A DNA stretch of 64,000 bases from Limosilactobacillus portuensis (GTDB taxonomy: Bacteria > Bacillota > Bacilli > Lactobacillales > Lactobacillaceae): NCBI RefSeq assembly GCF_014838735.1, contig NZ_JABUXQ010000003.1, positions 1 through 64,000 on the forward strand, read 5' to 3'. The stretch's first letter is position 1. Each line of letters starts with the position of its first letter. Made by a program: the position numbers and the translations under genes. This document shows positions 9,147-17,629 of the stretch, piece by piece. The notes under the pieces are model-generated. The model worked only from the letters and a program-made list of their open reading frames with translations, did not search any database and was not told the origin of the DNA.

Positions 9147-9328
9147 TGTTAACCGGTTGCACATAAGCAGTTAACAAGTAAAAGAATTAGTAAATTAGCA
9201 AACGGTCTAATGTAAGCGCTTACTATATTTTGGAGCGAAGATACCGTTAACTACTGGTTTTAAGCGGGAAAGAGTGAAATCAATCACTAAATGTAAGCGC
9301 TTTACTAACTTATGTTTACCGGTTACCA
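9147..9328. promoter_or_regulatory. Cluster of LacI-type and cre-type operators
   Basis: Four palindromes lie before the MFS gene: TTAACCGGTTGCA (9149-9161), TGTAAGCGCTTACT (9211-9224), TGTAAGCGCTTTACT (9292-9306) and TTTACCGGTTACC (9315-9327). Two have the AACCGGTT core of dedicated LacI repressors and two fit cre for CcpA. The paired arrangement at both ends suggests DNA looping or dual control. The gap from 8984 to 9399 holds no gene that I can see. Confidence 0.6.
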
Positions 9329-9399
9329 TAAAGATGTTGAATGAAATTAGATGAAATAAAATTCGTTACTTTGTATTAGCAAGTTTGGAGGTTGTTTTT

Positions 9400-10677
9400 A
9401 TGAAACAAAGTCAGTCACTGGCAACTAAACTTGCGTTCTTGTCCGCATCATTTATGGTTACGAGCGCCTACGCAATTCAAAGTGCCTTGCCGCAGATCAA
9501 GTCAGCACTGAATGTTAGTCAGCCACAAGTTGAATACCTAGTCACAGCACCATCCTTTGCGGTAATGTTCTTCGTGGTTCTTTCACCATTGCTTCAGGAT
9601 TGGTTTAATATTTCTGATAAACATATTATTATGGCTGGAATTACAATTGTTGGGATTGCTGGATTGATTCCTTCATTTGTTAGCAACTACATGGTAATTT
9701 TGATTTCACGGCTCTTCCTTGGTGCTGGATATGGTCTTTATAATTCCCAAGCAATTTCATTGATTTCTGTTTGGTATCAAGGTCACGAACGAACAAGTAT
9801 GCAGGGCTGGCGGTCGGCATTTGAACAAATCGGGAATGCTTGCACGTTAACAATTTCAAGCTTGTTGCTGATTTATGCTGGTTGGCACGCAGCATTCCTG
9901 GTTTACGGATTGGCTTTTGCGGTAATGGCATTCTTTGCATGGCGGGTACCAAATGATGCTCACAGTAACACGACGACTAGTGATAACCAACAAGTAACAG
10001 AAACCATTTCACCAATTACTAATGAACCAGTAACTAAGATTAGTCCGTTAGTAATAGCAATTTTGGCATTTGTTCTATTAATCAAGATGGACTTTATCGG
10101 AATGGAAGATCGTTTTCCTGGATTAGCCGTTGCAATTAATGGTAAGACTTTCACGGGCACTGGAACCTATCTTTCATTAATGCTAATTGGCGCGACCCTT
10201 GGCGGTGCATGTTATGGAATTTTGCAGAAGCATTTCGGCTATGTAGGGACGATTTACATTGGCTTAATTCTTCTGGCAATTGCTAACTTCCTGTTTGGCT
10301 TCGGTGGAAACAGTTTTCCAATTATCGCTGCCGGGATCCTTTTGGTTGGCTTCCCAATGCAAGTTCTTACACCGTTGATCTTCAATATTCTGCCATTTAT
10401 GGCACCGATGAGGCTACAAACCAAGGTTACATCATTTGTACTAATTGGGTTTAACTTTGGGGCTTTCTTCTCACCAACAGCCGATGCTTGGTTTAACCAC
10501 TTATTAAGCCAACCGCTAAGTGGGTTAGGCTTAGCGGCACCATTTCGGATTTATGGAGTAATGATGCTGATTATTGCTGGCTTGCTCTTTATGGGGAAGC
10601 ACCTATACGAACTTAAACGGATGGATAATACTGTTGAAAAGAAGCAACCTGCAACGGTTCACGTATATACCAAGTAA
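9400..10677 (+). CDS. MFS transporter, probably sugar-related
   Basis: A 425-residue MFS permease with about 12 membrane segments, split by a hydrophilic loop rich in Thr/Asn near residues 185-210. It opens MKQSQSLATKLAFLSASFMV. The start is ATG 9400 with TTTGGAGG eight bases upstream; an in-frame TTG at 9385 would lie within the ribosome site. Placement between a LacI regulator and pgi/fructokinase, under several operators, suggests uptake of a hexose, hexitol or glycoside, but the substrate is not readable from sequence. Confidence 0.75.
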   Translation: MKQSQSLATKLAFLSASFMVTSAYAIQSALPQIKSALNVSQPQVEYLVTAPSFAVMFFVVLSPLLQDWFNISDKHIIMAGITIVGIAGLIPSFVSNYMVILISRLFLGAGYGLYNSQAISLISVWYQGHERTSMQGWRSAFEQIGNACTLTISSLLLIYAGWHAAFLVYGLAFAVMAFFAWRVPNDAHSNTTTSDNQQVTETISPITNEPVTKISPLVIAILAFVLLIKMDFIGMEDRFPGLAVAINGKTFTGTGTYLSLMLIGATLGGACYGILQKHFGYVGTIYIGLILLAIANFLFGFGGNSFPIIAAGILLVGFPMQVLTPLIFNILPFMAPMRLQTKVTSFVLIGFNFGAFFSPTADAWFNHLLSQPLSGLGLAAPFRIYGVMMLIIAGLLFMGKHLYELKRMDNTVEKKQPATVHVYTK

Positions 10678-10788
10678 CAGATTTAAATAAAAGTACTGTG
10701 GTCGAATAACTTTTAATAGTTGTTGGATCACGTTTTTTGTTTTAAATTAGGCCGATAATTTAACCTAAAAATAAAATTGAAAAATTTC

Positions 10789-10830
10789 TGTCAACCGATT
10801 GACATATAAAATAGAAAGCGCTAACATAAT
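10789..10830 (+). promoter_or_regulatory. pgi promoter with overlapping LacI-type operator and cre
   Basis: TGTCAACCGATTGACA (10789-10804) has perfect TGTCAA/TTGACA arms, and its right arm is the -35 box. After a 17-base spacer follows TAACAT as -10. AGAAAGCGCTAACA in the spacer is one mismatch from cre. Repressor binding here would block RNA polymerase directly. Confidence 0.6.
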
Positions 10831-10899
10831 AGTCGTTGAATAGTTAAGCACTTCCAAATGAACGAAGTAAGCTAATTAGTAAAAAAGGGGACTTGAATC

Positions 10900-12258
10900 A
10901 TGGCTCATATTTCATTTGATCAAACAGGCTTAAAGAAGTTCGTTAACGATAACGAATTAGGTGAAATGCAAGCAATGGTAAATGCGGTGGATGACGAATT
11001 ACGCAACGGTACTGGTGCCGGGGCGGACTTCCGTGACTGGCTCCACTTGCCAACTGACTATGATAAGGAAGAGTTTGCGCGGATTAAAGCCGCTGCCAAG
11101 AAGATTCAATCAGATTCAGACATCTTAGTGGTCATCGGGATTGGTGGTTCTTACCTTGGAGCCCGGATGGCAGTTGACTTCTTGCACAATACCTTCTACC
11201 AAGCCCAAAAAGCTGCAGACCGGAAGTATCCATTAGTACTCTTTGCTGGCAATTCCTTAAGTTCAACCTATGTTCATGACTTAATCGAATTAATTGGCGA
11301 CAAGGACTTCTCCGTCAACGTCGTTTCCAAGTCCGGAACCACCACTGAACCATCAATTGCTTTCCGGATCTTCAAGAACCTCTTGATTAAGAAGTATGGC
11401 GAAGATGAAGCTAACAAGCGGATCTACGCTACCACCGATAAAGCTAAGGGGGCTTTAAAGACCGAAGCCGATGCCCACGGCTATGAAAGCTTTGTCATCC
11501 AAGACGGGATCGGTGGTCGTTACTCTGTTCTTTCCCCAGTTGGTCTCTTACCAATTGCCGTTTCTGGCGGTGACATTGACCAGTTAATGGCCGGGGCTGC
11601 CCAAGCGGAAAAGGACTACACGGATCCAAAGTTAGAAAACAACGAAGCTTACCAATACGCTGCTTACCGGAACATTCTTTACCGGAAGGGCTTTGAAACC
11701 GAATTGCTGGAAAACTACGAACCAAACATGACGATGTTTGCCGAATGGTGGAAGCAATTAGCCGGTGAATCTGAAGGAAAGGATCACAAGGGTATTTACC
11801 CATCCAGTGCTAACTTCACCACTGACCTTCACTCCCTTGGTCAATACATCCAAGAAGGTCGCCGGTTCTTGATGGAAACCGTTGTTAAATTAGACCAGCC
11901 AAACCATGATATGGAAATCCCAAGCGAACCGGATAACCTCGATGGCTTAGGTTACTTGGAAGGCAAGACCATGGACTTTGCCAATACCAAGGCATACGAA
12001 GCGGTTGTCGCTGCCCATACCGCTGGTGGTGTACCGGTAATGACCGTTCACATTCCAAAGGAAGACGAATACACCCTTGGTTACCTAATCTACTTCTTTG
12101 AAGTGGCCATGGGAATCTCCGGCTACCTTAATGGGATCAACCCATTCAACCAACCAGGCGTGGAAGCATACAAGGTTAACATGTTTGGCCTGTTAGGCAA
12201 GCCAGGTTACGAAGAGATCGGCAAGAAGCTGCGGGCCGAAATGGACGAGAATAAGTAA
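10900..12258 (+). CDS. pgi: Glucose-6-phosphate isomerase
   Basis: A 452-residue enzyme interconverting glucose-6-phosphate and fructose-6-phosphate, of the length normal for Firmicutes. Signatures are [29 protein letters not shown] and [15 protein letters not shown], plus the C-terminal [14 protein letters not shown]. It starts with ATG 10900 behind AAAAGGGG. Codon choice is noticeably more GC-rich at third positions than in neighbours (ACC, GCC, CTTC), as expected of a highly expressed gene. It is followed after 12 bases by a fructokinase gene with its own AAGGAGG, so the pair channels fructose to glucose-6-phosphate and the phosphoketolase route. Confidence 0.97.
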   Translation: MAHISFDQTGLKKFVNDNELGEMQAMVNAVDDELRNGTGAGADFRDWLHLPTDYDKEEFARIKAAAKKIQSDSDILVVIGIGGSYLGARMAVDFLHNTFYQAQKAADRKYPLVLFAGNSLSSTYVHDLIELIGDKDFSVNVVSKSGTTTEPSIAFRIFKNLLIKKYGEDEANKRIYATTDKAKGALKTEADAHGYESFVIQDGIGGRYSVLSPVGLLPIAVSGGDIDQLMAGAAQAEKDYTDPKLENNEAYQYAAYRNILYRKGFETELLENYEPNMTMFAEWWKQLAGESEGKDHKGIYPSSANFTTDLHSLGQYIQEGRRFLMETVVKLDQPNHDMEIPSEPDNLDGLGYLEGKTMDFANTKAYEAVVAAHTAGGVPVMTVHIPKEDEYTLGYLIYFFEVAMGISGYLNGINPFNQPGVEAYKVNMFGLLGKPGYEEIGKKLRAEMDENK

Positions 12259-12270
12259 GGAGGAATTGCG

Positions 12271-13149
12271 ATGCTACTAGGAAGTATTGAGGCAGGAGGG
12301 ACAAAGTTCGTTTGTGCTGTTGGTAATATTAACTACCAAGTTCAAGATTCAATTCATATCCCAACAACGACTCCTGAAGAAACGATTCAAAAGTGTATTG
12401 AATGGTTTGACCAATACAAGAATGATTTAAGCGCAATTGCGATTGCATCGTTTGGACCAATCGAGATTCGTAAGAGTTCACCAAAGTATGGTTACATTAC
12501 CAATACGCCAAAGCCAGGTTGGCAAGACACTGATTTTGTGGGGCCATTCAAGAAGCACTTTAACGTTCCAATTGCTTGGACGACAGACGTTAACGGTTCC
12601 GCATATGGTGAATATGTTCTTTCAACGTTATTTAACAAGCGGATCAATTCACTGGTTTACTACACTATTGGGACCGGTGTTGGTGCTGGTGCAGTAATTG
12701 ACGGTAAGTTTGTTGGTGAGCTAGGTCACCCAGAAATGGGACATATCCGATTGAAGCGGCACCCTGATGACCTTGACTTTAAGGGAATTTGTCCATTCCA
12801 TGGTGATTGTCTTGAGGGATTAGTTAGTGGACCAACCTTTGAAGCGCGGTTAGGCAAGAAAGGGAAAGATGTTCCGTTGACTGACCACGTTTGGGATATC
12901 ATGGCTTACTATGTTGCCCAGGCTGCTGTCGATGCAACACTGATGTTCCGTCCAGGACAAATTGTCTTTGGTGGCGGTGTCGTTAGCGAAGAATTCTTAA
13001 AGAAGGTCCGCCGGGAATTTAAGAAGCTCCTTAATGATTACGTTGAGGTCGGCGATCTTGATGAATACATCACCATGCCATTAGCCCAACACAACGGCTC
13101 CGCAACCATCGGCGACTTTGCCTTAGCATTAAAGGCGGCAACAAATTAG
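12271..13149 (+). CDS. scrK: Fructokinase, ROK family
   Basis: A 292-residue ATP-dependent fructokinase. ROK features: phosphate-binding GSIEAGGTKFVCAVG at the start, TIGTGVGAGAVIDG in the middle, and the zinc site GHPEMGH with CPFHGDCLEGL. It starts with ATG 12271 behind AAGGAGG and is probably co-transcribed with pgi. Its TAG stop (13147-13149) forms the left edge of a long hairpin repeat. The ScrK/GmuE subgroup also includes mannokinase-like enzymes, so fructose as the main substrate is likely but not certain. Confidence 0.9.
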   Translation: MLLGSIEAGGTKFVCAVGNINYQVQDSIHIPTTTPEETIQKCIEWFDQYKNDLSAIAIASFGPIEIRKSSPKYGYITNTPKPGWQDTDFVGPFKKHFNVPIAWTTDVNGSAYGEYVLSTLFNKRINSLVYYTIGTGVGAGAVIDGKFVGELGHPEMGHIRLKRHPDDLDFKGICPFHGDCLEGLVSGPTFEARLGKKGKDVPLTDHVWDIMAYYVAQAAVDATLMFRPGQIVFGGGVVSEEFLKKVRREFKKLLNDYVEVGDLDEYITMPLAQHNGSATIGDFALALKAATN

Positions 13150-13336
13150 AGTGCCTTCGCCCCAAAGAGTTCCCGGAAAGCTAGCAATTTCTCTCGACGA
13201 AGGCGATTTGCGCCTAGGAGAGAGGTTGCTAGCTTTCCGGGAACTCGGGCGAAGCACGTTTCGACAATGCTGCAGTAGAATTGCTAGGTCACAGCGAGCG
13301 CATTCAACTCAGTTGCCTAGAACGTTCTCGTCTTAA
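13150..13336 (+). repeat. Dispersed 3'-end hairpin repeat, copy 1
   Basis: It begins directly at the fructokinase TAG stop. The core (13167-13246) is an 80-base hairpin with a perfect 21-bp outer stem (GAGTTCCCGG arm against CCGGGAACTC) and an inner stem (TTTCTCTC/GAGAGAGG). It is followed by the conserved tail GAAGCACGTTTCGACAATG and CAACTCAGTTGCCTAGAAC. Related copies occur at 24257, 30504-30958 (inverted), 38127 and 48568. There is no T-run, so it is not a standard terminator. Confidence 0.85.
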
Positions 13337-13376
13337 TAAATTAGATATTAAAACACACTTAAAGGAGGTGAGACTT

Positions 13377-13787
13377 ATGGCATTTAACAAGAGTTTGGCA
13401 GGTTATTATGACGACTTGGCGCACGTTGGAATCCCAACTGATGATTTGAAGAAGACAATTGCCTTCTGGGAAAAGTTAGGCTTCAAGAAGCAAGGTCAAT
13501 TCGATACTGATGATCAAGGTCACCAAGTGGTATTTATGAAGGCTGGCCACTTAATGTTAGAGATCTGGGACAGTGATGGTGCTGTTCACAAGACTGGTGC
13601 AATTAACCATATCTCATTGAACGTTGAAGATGCAGATAATGCATTTAAGGCCGCTAAAGAAGAAGGATTCGATGTTAAGGAAGACGAAGTACAACACCTT
13701 GACTTCTGGAAACATGGAATCAAGTTCTTCAACATTGTTGGTCCAAACGATGAAACTATTGAATTTTGTGAAGTTGTTAAGGATTAA
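13377..13787 (+). CDS. VOC-family (glyoxalase/dioxygenase fold) protein
   Basis: A 136-residue protein of the vicinal-oxygen-chelate superfamily, with the two babbab modules (LAHVGIPTDDLKKTIAFWEK and AINHISLNVEDADNAFKAA). Possible metal ligands are H14 region, E near LMLEIWD and E in DETIEFCE. It starts with ATG 13377 behind a full AAAGGAGGTGAG. The function within VOC is open: lactoylglutathione lyase-like, or an accessory to the alcohol dehydrogenase that follows after 71 bases. Its place in a sugar cluster suggests sugar or aldehyde metabolism (inference). Confidence 0.8.
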   Translation: MAFNKSLAGYYDDLAHVGIPTDDLKKTIAFWEKLGFKKQGQFDTDDQGHQVVFMKAGHLMLEIWDSDGAVHKTGAINHISLNVEDADNAFKAAKEEGFDVKEDEVQHLDFWKHGIKFFNIVGPNDETIEFCEVVKD

Positions 13788-13858
13788 TCCCGCTAGAGGC
13801 ATTAACCTTTAGTCCAGATCGACCCTAAAGCACTTTGTTAGTGTAGGAGGAATATCTG

Positions 13859-14878
13859 ATGAAAGCTTTAGTAATGACTGGTAAGAAGAAGTTAGAAATT
13901 GATGACAACTACAAGAAGCTAGAAGTTAAGCCCAATGAAGTTTTAGTACACACTGCCTGGGCTGGTATTTGCGGAACTGATAAGGCATTGTACAATGGCC
14001 TTCCTGGTTCAGCAGATGCTGTTCCGCCAATTGTACTGGGACACGAAAATTCCGGTGTCGTTGCAGCTGTTGGGAGTGAAGTTGAGGATTTCAAGGTTGG
14101 CGATCGGGTCAGCGTTGATCCAAACATTTACTGCCACAAGTGCTACTACTGTCGGACATCTCGTCCAGAACTTTGTGAACACTTGGATGCTGTTGGTGTT
14201 ACTCGGGATGGTGGCTTTGAAGAGTACTTCACCGCTCCTGAAGAAGTTGTCTACCATGTTCCTGACAATGTTTCACTTGAAGCTGCAGCCGTAATTGAAC
14301 CAATTTCATGCGCAATGCACGCGGTTGACCTTTTGACCACTCACCCATACCAAAATGCATTAATTATTGGTGACGGGTTTGAAGGGCAATTGATTGCTCA
14401 AATTTTAAAGGCTCGCGGAATTCGTGAAGTTACTCTTGCCGGAACCGTTGACGAAAAGCTTGAAAATAACCGGAAGCATTTCGGCTTTAAGACCATTAAC
14501 AACATGACGCACCCAGAAGAAGTCAAGGAAGACTCATACGACATTGTTGTTGAAGCCGTTGGTCTGCCAAAGACTCAAGAACAAGCAGTTGAAGCTGCTC
14601 GTCGTGGTGGTCAAGTATTAATGTTTGGTGTTGGTAACCCTGATTCAGAGTTTAAGGTAAATACTTACAAGGTTTACCAAAAGCAACTGACAATTCAAGG
14701 AACCTTCATCAACCCTTACACTTTCGAAGATTCAATTGCTTTGCTTCAATCAGGTGACGTTGATCCACTTCCATTAATTTCAAATGTTTTGGACTTTGCT
14801 CATGTTGAAGACTTTGTAAGTGGTAAGTTAGGTAATATTTCTAAGGCGATCGTAAAGGTTGCTGGCGAAGAAGCCTAA
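13859..14878 (+). CDS. Zinc-dependent alcohol/polyol dehydrogenase
   Basis: A 339-residue medium-chain dehydrogenase. Catalytic zinc ligands are C38 (GICGTDK) with H62/E63 (LGHENSG). The structural zinc is held by C92, C95, C98 and C106 (YCHKCYYCRTSRPELC). The Rossmann turn reads GDGFEG, a variant of GxGxxG. This matches the sorbitol/threonine dehydrogenase-like branch oxidising polyols or secondary alcohols with NAD(P). It starts with ATG 13859 behind TAGGAGG. With fructokinase and a LacI-controlled permease upstream, a polyol-to-ketose step is plausible but unproven. Confidence 0.85.
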   Translation: MKALVMTGKKKLEIDDNYKKLEVKPNEVLVHTAWAGICGTDKALYNGLPGSADAVPPIVLGHENSGVVAAVGSEVEDFKVGDRVSVDPNIYCHKCYYCRTSRPELCEHLDAVGVTRDGGFEEYFTAPEEVVYHVPDNVSLEAAAVIEPISCAMHAVDLLTTHPYQNALIIGDGFEGQLIAQILKARGIREVTLAGTVDEKLENNRKHFGFKTINNMTHPEEVKEDSYDIVVEAVGLPKTQEQAVEAARRGGQVLMFGVGNPDSEFKVNTYKVYQKQLTIQGTFINPYTFEDSIALLQSGDVDPLPLISNVLDFAHVEDFVSGKLGNISKAIVKVAGEEA

Positions 14879-15029
14879 GTTATCTAGGCGGGTAAGCATA
14901 TTTTCTACATCTTACTTCAAATTTTTTCCAAGGCTTTTTCACTGTTTGAAGTGAGTAAGCAAATCTTTCCAAATTTGAGCTTTTATTGGTTAGGTATAGA
15001 AAATTTATTTTATGAAAAGGGGAACGAGA

Positions 15030-15296
15030 ATGAATGAATCAAAGTTTATCAGCTGGCTCGGACGGATTGCCAGTATAATTGCTATCTTAATGTACGTGTC
15101 CTACATTGCACAGATTTACAACAACTTACATGGTAATTACGCTGCACCGCTTCAACCATTTGTTGCGGGAGTAAACTGTACTCTTTGGAGTATCTATGCA
15201 TACTTTAAGAAAGATCGTGACTGGCCAGTGTTCTGGGCTAACTTTCCGGGAATCTTCTTTAGTTTTGCAACATTCTTGACTTGTTTCCCTTGGTAA
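15030..15296 (+). CDS. SemiSWEET-type small sugar transporter (PQ-loop)
   Basis: An 88-residue membrane protein with three predicted helices (about 10-30, 40-58, 65-85) and the PQ-loop/SemiSWEET layout: IASIIAILMYVSYIAQIYNN, then PLQPFVAGVNCTLWSIYAYF, then DWPVFWANFPGIFF. Bacterial SemiSWEETs work as dimers for facilitated sugar diffusion. ATG 15030 is preferred over ATG 15012 because AAAGGGGAACGAG lies between them. The 150-base upstream gap contains a bulged hairpin (CTTACTTCAAA with TTTGAAGTGAGTAAG) of unknown role. The substrate is inferred from the family only. Confidence 0.8.
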   Translation: MNESKFISWLGRIASIIAILMYVSYIAQIYNNLHGNYAAPLQPFVAGVNCTLWSIYAYFKKDRDWPVFWANFPGIFFSFATFLTCFPW

Positions 15297-15331
15297 AATA
15301 GGTCAAATAACTCCACATATTAATTCAATTT

Positions 15332-15366
15332 AACTGGCAAGAAATTGTACTTCTTGTCAGTTTTTT
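15332..15366 (+). terminator. Intrinsic terminator after the SemiSWEET gene
   Basis: AACTGGCAAGAA pairs with TTCTTGTCAGTT around a 7-base loop and is followed by TTTTTT. Confidence 0.9.
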
Positions 15367-15390
15367 GATAGTATAAGAAAAAATATCAAT

Positions 15391-15426
15391 TGAAGTGGTG
15401 CCATCAAACGGGTGCCGCTTTCTTTT
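15391..15426 (+). promoter_or_regulatory. Hairpin in the leader of an MFS drug-pump gene
   Basis: AAGTGGTGCC pairs with GGTGCCGCTT (with wobbles) around ATCAAACG and is followed by TCTTTT, 18 bases before the start at 15444. It has the shape of a weak terminator or attenuator inside the leader. Confidence 0.35.
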
Positions 15427-15443
15427 ATGGAAAGGAACAGAAA

Positions 15444-16631
15444 ATGACAAAAGAAGTAAAGCGGATCATTGCGGTGGTCCTATTTTGCGAATTTTTAATC
15501 TGCTTAGGGATGAGTTTGGTATTTCCGGTAGAGCCATTTATTAAGAATGAATATCACTTTACTGCTTTCGACATGGGAGTGATGTCATCATTATTTGCGT
15601 TCGTTCAATTTGTCGCGTCACCGATTGTTGGCCGTTTTTCAGATAAGATTGGGCGAAAACCGATGCTGGTTTGGGGACTCTTGATTTTTGCCATTGCGGA
15701 ATTTGTTTTTGCATTAGCTCAGCATTTGTGGGTCTTTGATCTCTCACGGGCGGTTGACGGTCTTTCAGCAGCGATGTTTGTCCCTACTTCAATGGCATTA
15801 GCGGCTGATATTACAACTGAGCGTGATCGTGCTAAGGTAATCGGTTGGTTATCCGCAGCCTTTAGTGGTGGCTTGATTTTAGGACCAGGACTTGGGGGCC
15901 TATTAGCTCATGTTAGTTATAAATTCCCGTTTTGGGTTGCTGGAGTGCTTGGCTTGATCAGTACATTAGTGGCTTGGCGTTTTCTTCCTCGCGATGAGGA
16001 TGAACGGTTCCAAAGTGAGACAAAGGATCCGGAGGGCGAACTTCTCGGTAGTAGTTGGCAGCAAATAAAGCAAATTATGACGCCAACGCTAGCAGTCCTT
16101 TTTGGGATGATTTTTGTCGCTGCATTCGGATTAGCAGGATTTGAGAGCATTTATAGCTTGTACGTTAATGAAGTCCATAACTTTGATTTAGGAGCAATTG
16201 CGCTTGTCCTAACATTAAACGGGATCATTTCACTGGTTCTTCAGGTGTTCTTCTTTGAACGACTTGTACAGTGGTTAGGTGAGGTCCGTCTAATGGAATA
16301 TAGTTTTCTTTTGAGTATTGTTGGAACAATTTTGGTGATTTATGATCATTCACACTGGCAGCTGATTGTAGCAACGTTGTTTGTCTTTGAGGCTTTCGAT
16401 CTTCTTCGTCCTGCTATTACAACTCTGTTAACCAAGATGAGCAAGACAAATCAAGGACTCCTTAATGGGATTAACATGTCGTTGACTAGTATCGGAAATA
16501 TTATTGGTCCATTAATCACTGGAGCGTTGTTAGACGTTAACTATCAGTATCCATATTGGTTTGTAATTCTCTTCTTGCTGATCGCCTTGATCATTGGTTT
16601 TCGTCTTCGGAAGCTCGACGTCCAAGACTAA
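15444..16631 (+). CDS. MFS multidrug-type efflux transporter
   Basis: A 395-residue, 12-helix MFS protein of the DHA1 drug:proton antiporter type. The loop 2-3 motif is clear (GRFSDKIGRKPMLVWGL), as is motif C in helix 5 (SGGLILGPGLGGLL). It starts with ATG 15444 behind GGAAAGGAA. A terminator-like hairpin in the leader suggests conditional expression. The substrate is unknown; tetracycline/fluoroquinolone-type pumps are the nearest class. Confidence 0.82.
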   Translation: MTKEVKRIIAVVLFCEFLICLGMSLVFPVEPFIKNEYHFTAFDMGVMSSLFAFVQFVASPIVGRFSDKIGRKPMLVWGLLIFAIAEFVFALAQHLWVFDLSRAVDGLSAAMFVPTSMALAADITTERDRAKVIGWLSAAFSGGLILGPGLGGLLAHVSYKFPFWVAGVLGLISTLVAWRFLPRDEDERFQSETKDPEGELLGSSWQQIKQIMTPTLAVLFGMIFVAAFGLAGFESIYSLYVNEVHNFDLGAIALVLTLNGIISLVLQVFFFERLVQWLGEVRLMEYSFLLSIVGTILVIYDHSHWQLIVATLFVFEAFDLLRPAITTLLTKMSKTNQGLLNGINMSLTSIGNIIGPLITGALLDVNYQYPYWFVILFLLIALIIGFRLRKLDVQD

Positions 16632-16684
16632 TTAGCTGGTGAACAGTGCTAGAATAGAGGTAACTTAATTGGGAGGCCAAAAAA

Positions 16685-17551
16685 ATGGACTATAAATATA
16701 CAGGCGATGACTTCAACATCAAAAAAGCACCAACAAAGGTTAAGGATAGTGCTGATGAACTGGAGAAAATCAAGGGACAAATTGAAGAAAACCTCCGTCA
16801 TCTTCGCCACGCCCAAAAAATGATGTATGCACGACATAAGTACGGGATTTTGGTTGTTTTTCAAGCAATGGATGCCGCTGGAAAGGATAGTATGATTGCT
16901 CATATTTTTTCTGGGGTTAATCCAGTTGGCTTTAAGGTGGCTAACTTTAAACAACCAACTTCTGCGGAATTACGCCATGATTATCTTTGGCGGATTAATC
17001 AACAACTGCCATCCCGAGGAGAAATTGGCGTCTTTAACCGGTCATATTACGAAGACGTCCTAGTTTCTCGTGTTCATCCTGAAATTATCCTGAATGCTAA
17101 TTTACCAGAGGTTGACTCCTTAAGTGATGTCAATGATCATTTCTTCAAGGGGCGGTATCAGGATATTCGCGATTATGAGAAATACCTATCACGGAACGGC
17201 TTTGTAATTTTTAAGTTCTTCCTTCACATTTCAAAGGACGAGCAAAAGAAACGGTTCCTTCGGCGAATTAACCTGCCAAAGAAACACTGGAAGTTTTCTT
17301 CAGCGGATATTCGAGAACGGCAATACTGGGATAAATACCAAAAAGCATATGAAAAAGCAATTAACGCAACTGCTACTAAGAAAAATCCGTGGTATGTTGT
17401 TCCGACCGATGATAAGTGGTATTCACGCTTAATCGTGTCGGATATTTTAACGAAAGAAATTGAAAAATTGCCATTAGCCTATCCTGAGTTATCTCCTGAT
17501 GAAGCAGCAAAGCTAGATGCAGCTAAAGCGGAGTTACTAAACGAAAAGTAA
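16685..17551 (+). CDS. PPK2-family polyphosphate kinase
   Basis: A 288-residue cytoplasmic kinase that uses polyphosphate to phosphorylate nucleotides (PPK2). Walker A is AMDAAGKDS at 61-69, the lid and Walker B region is FNRSYYEDV at 117-125, and the family block RRINLPKKHWKFSSADI is present. The length fits single-domain class I/III PPK2 enzymes. It starts with ATG 16685 behind TTGGGAGG, with TAGAAT as a likely -10 box at about 16652. It is monocistronic. A role in ATP/GTP regeneration or polyphosphate turnover is inferred; the Ppx-like gene at 49160 could act on the same polymer. Confidence 0.9.
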   Translation: MDYKYTGDDFNIKKAPTKVKDSADELEKIKGQIEENLRHLRHAQKMMYARHKYGILVVFQAMDAAGKDSMIAHIFSGVNPVGFKVANFKQPTSAELRHDYLWRINQQLPSRGEIGVFNRSYYEDVLVSRVHPEIILNANLPEVDSLSDVNDHFFKGRYQDIRDYEKYLSRNGFVIFKFFLHISKDEQKKRFLRRINLPKKHWKFSSADIRERQYWDKYQKAYEKAINATATKKNPWYVVPTDDKWYSRLIVSDILTKEIEKLPLAYPELSPDEAAKLDAAKAELLNEK

Positions 17552-17578
17552 TTTACAAAAAAATTCATTTTTTTGTAA
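17552..17578 (+). terminator. A/T hairpin terminator
   Basis: TTTACAAAAAAATTCATTTT folds with the following TTTGTAAA. It lies just after the PPK2 stop and ahead of a TATAAT box at 17587-17592 for the next gene. Confidence 0.55.
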
Positions 17579-17629
17579 ATTAGAGTTATAATGTGATTAG
17601 TGAAGTGATTTATGATTGGGGGGATAAAA

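Noticed and set aside
11495-11803. A 102-codon minus-strand frame inside pgi
   Set aside because: Shadow of the strongly codon-biased pgi gene; no ribosome site.
13150-13336. Insertion sequence remnant with terminal inverted repeats
   Set aside because: No transposase frame or target duplication is seen; the element is small and hairpin-shaped. A MITE-like origin stays possible and is discussed in the findings.
14910-14960. Terminator after the zinc alcohol dehydrogenase
   Set aside because: The stem (CTTACTTCAAA with TTTGAAGTGAGTAAG) has a four-base bulge and no T-run after it, so it was not listed as a terminator.
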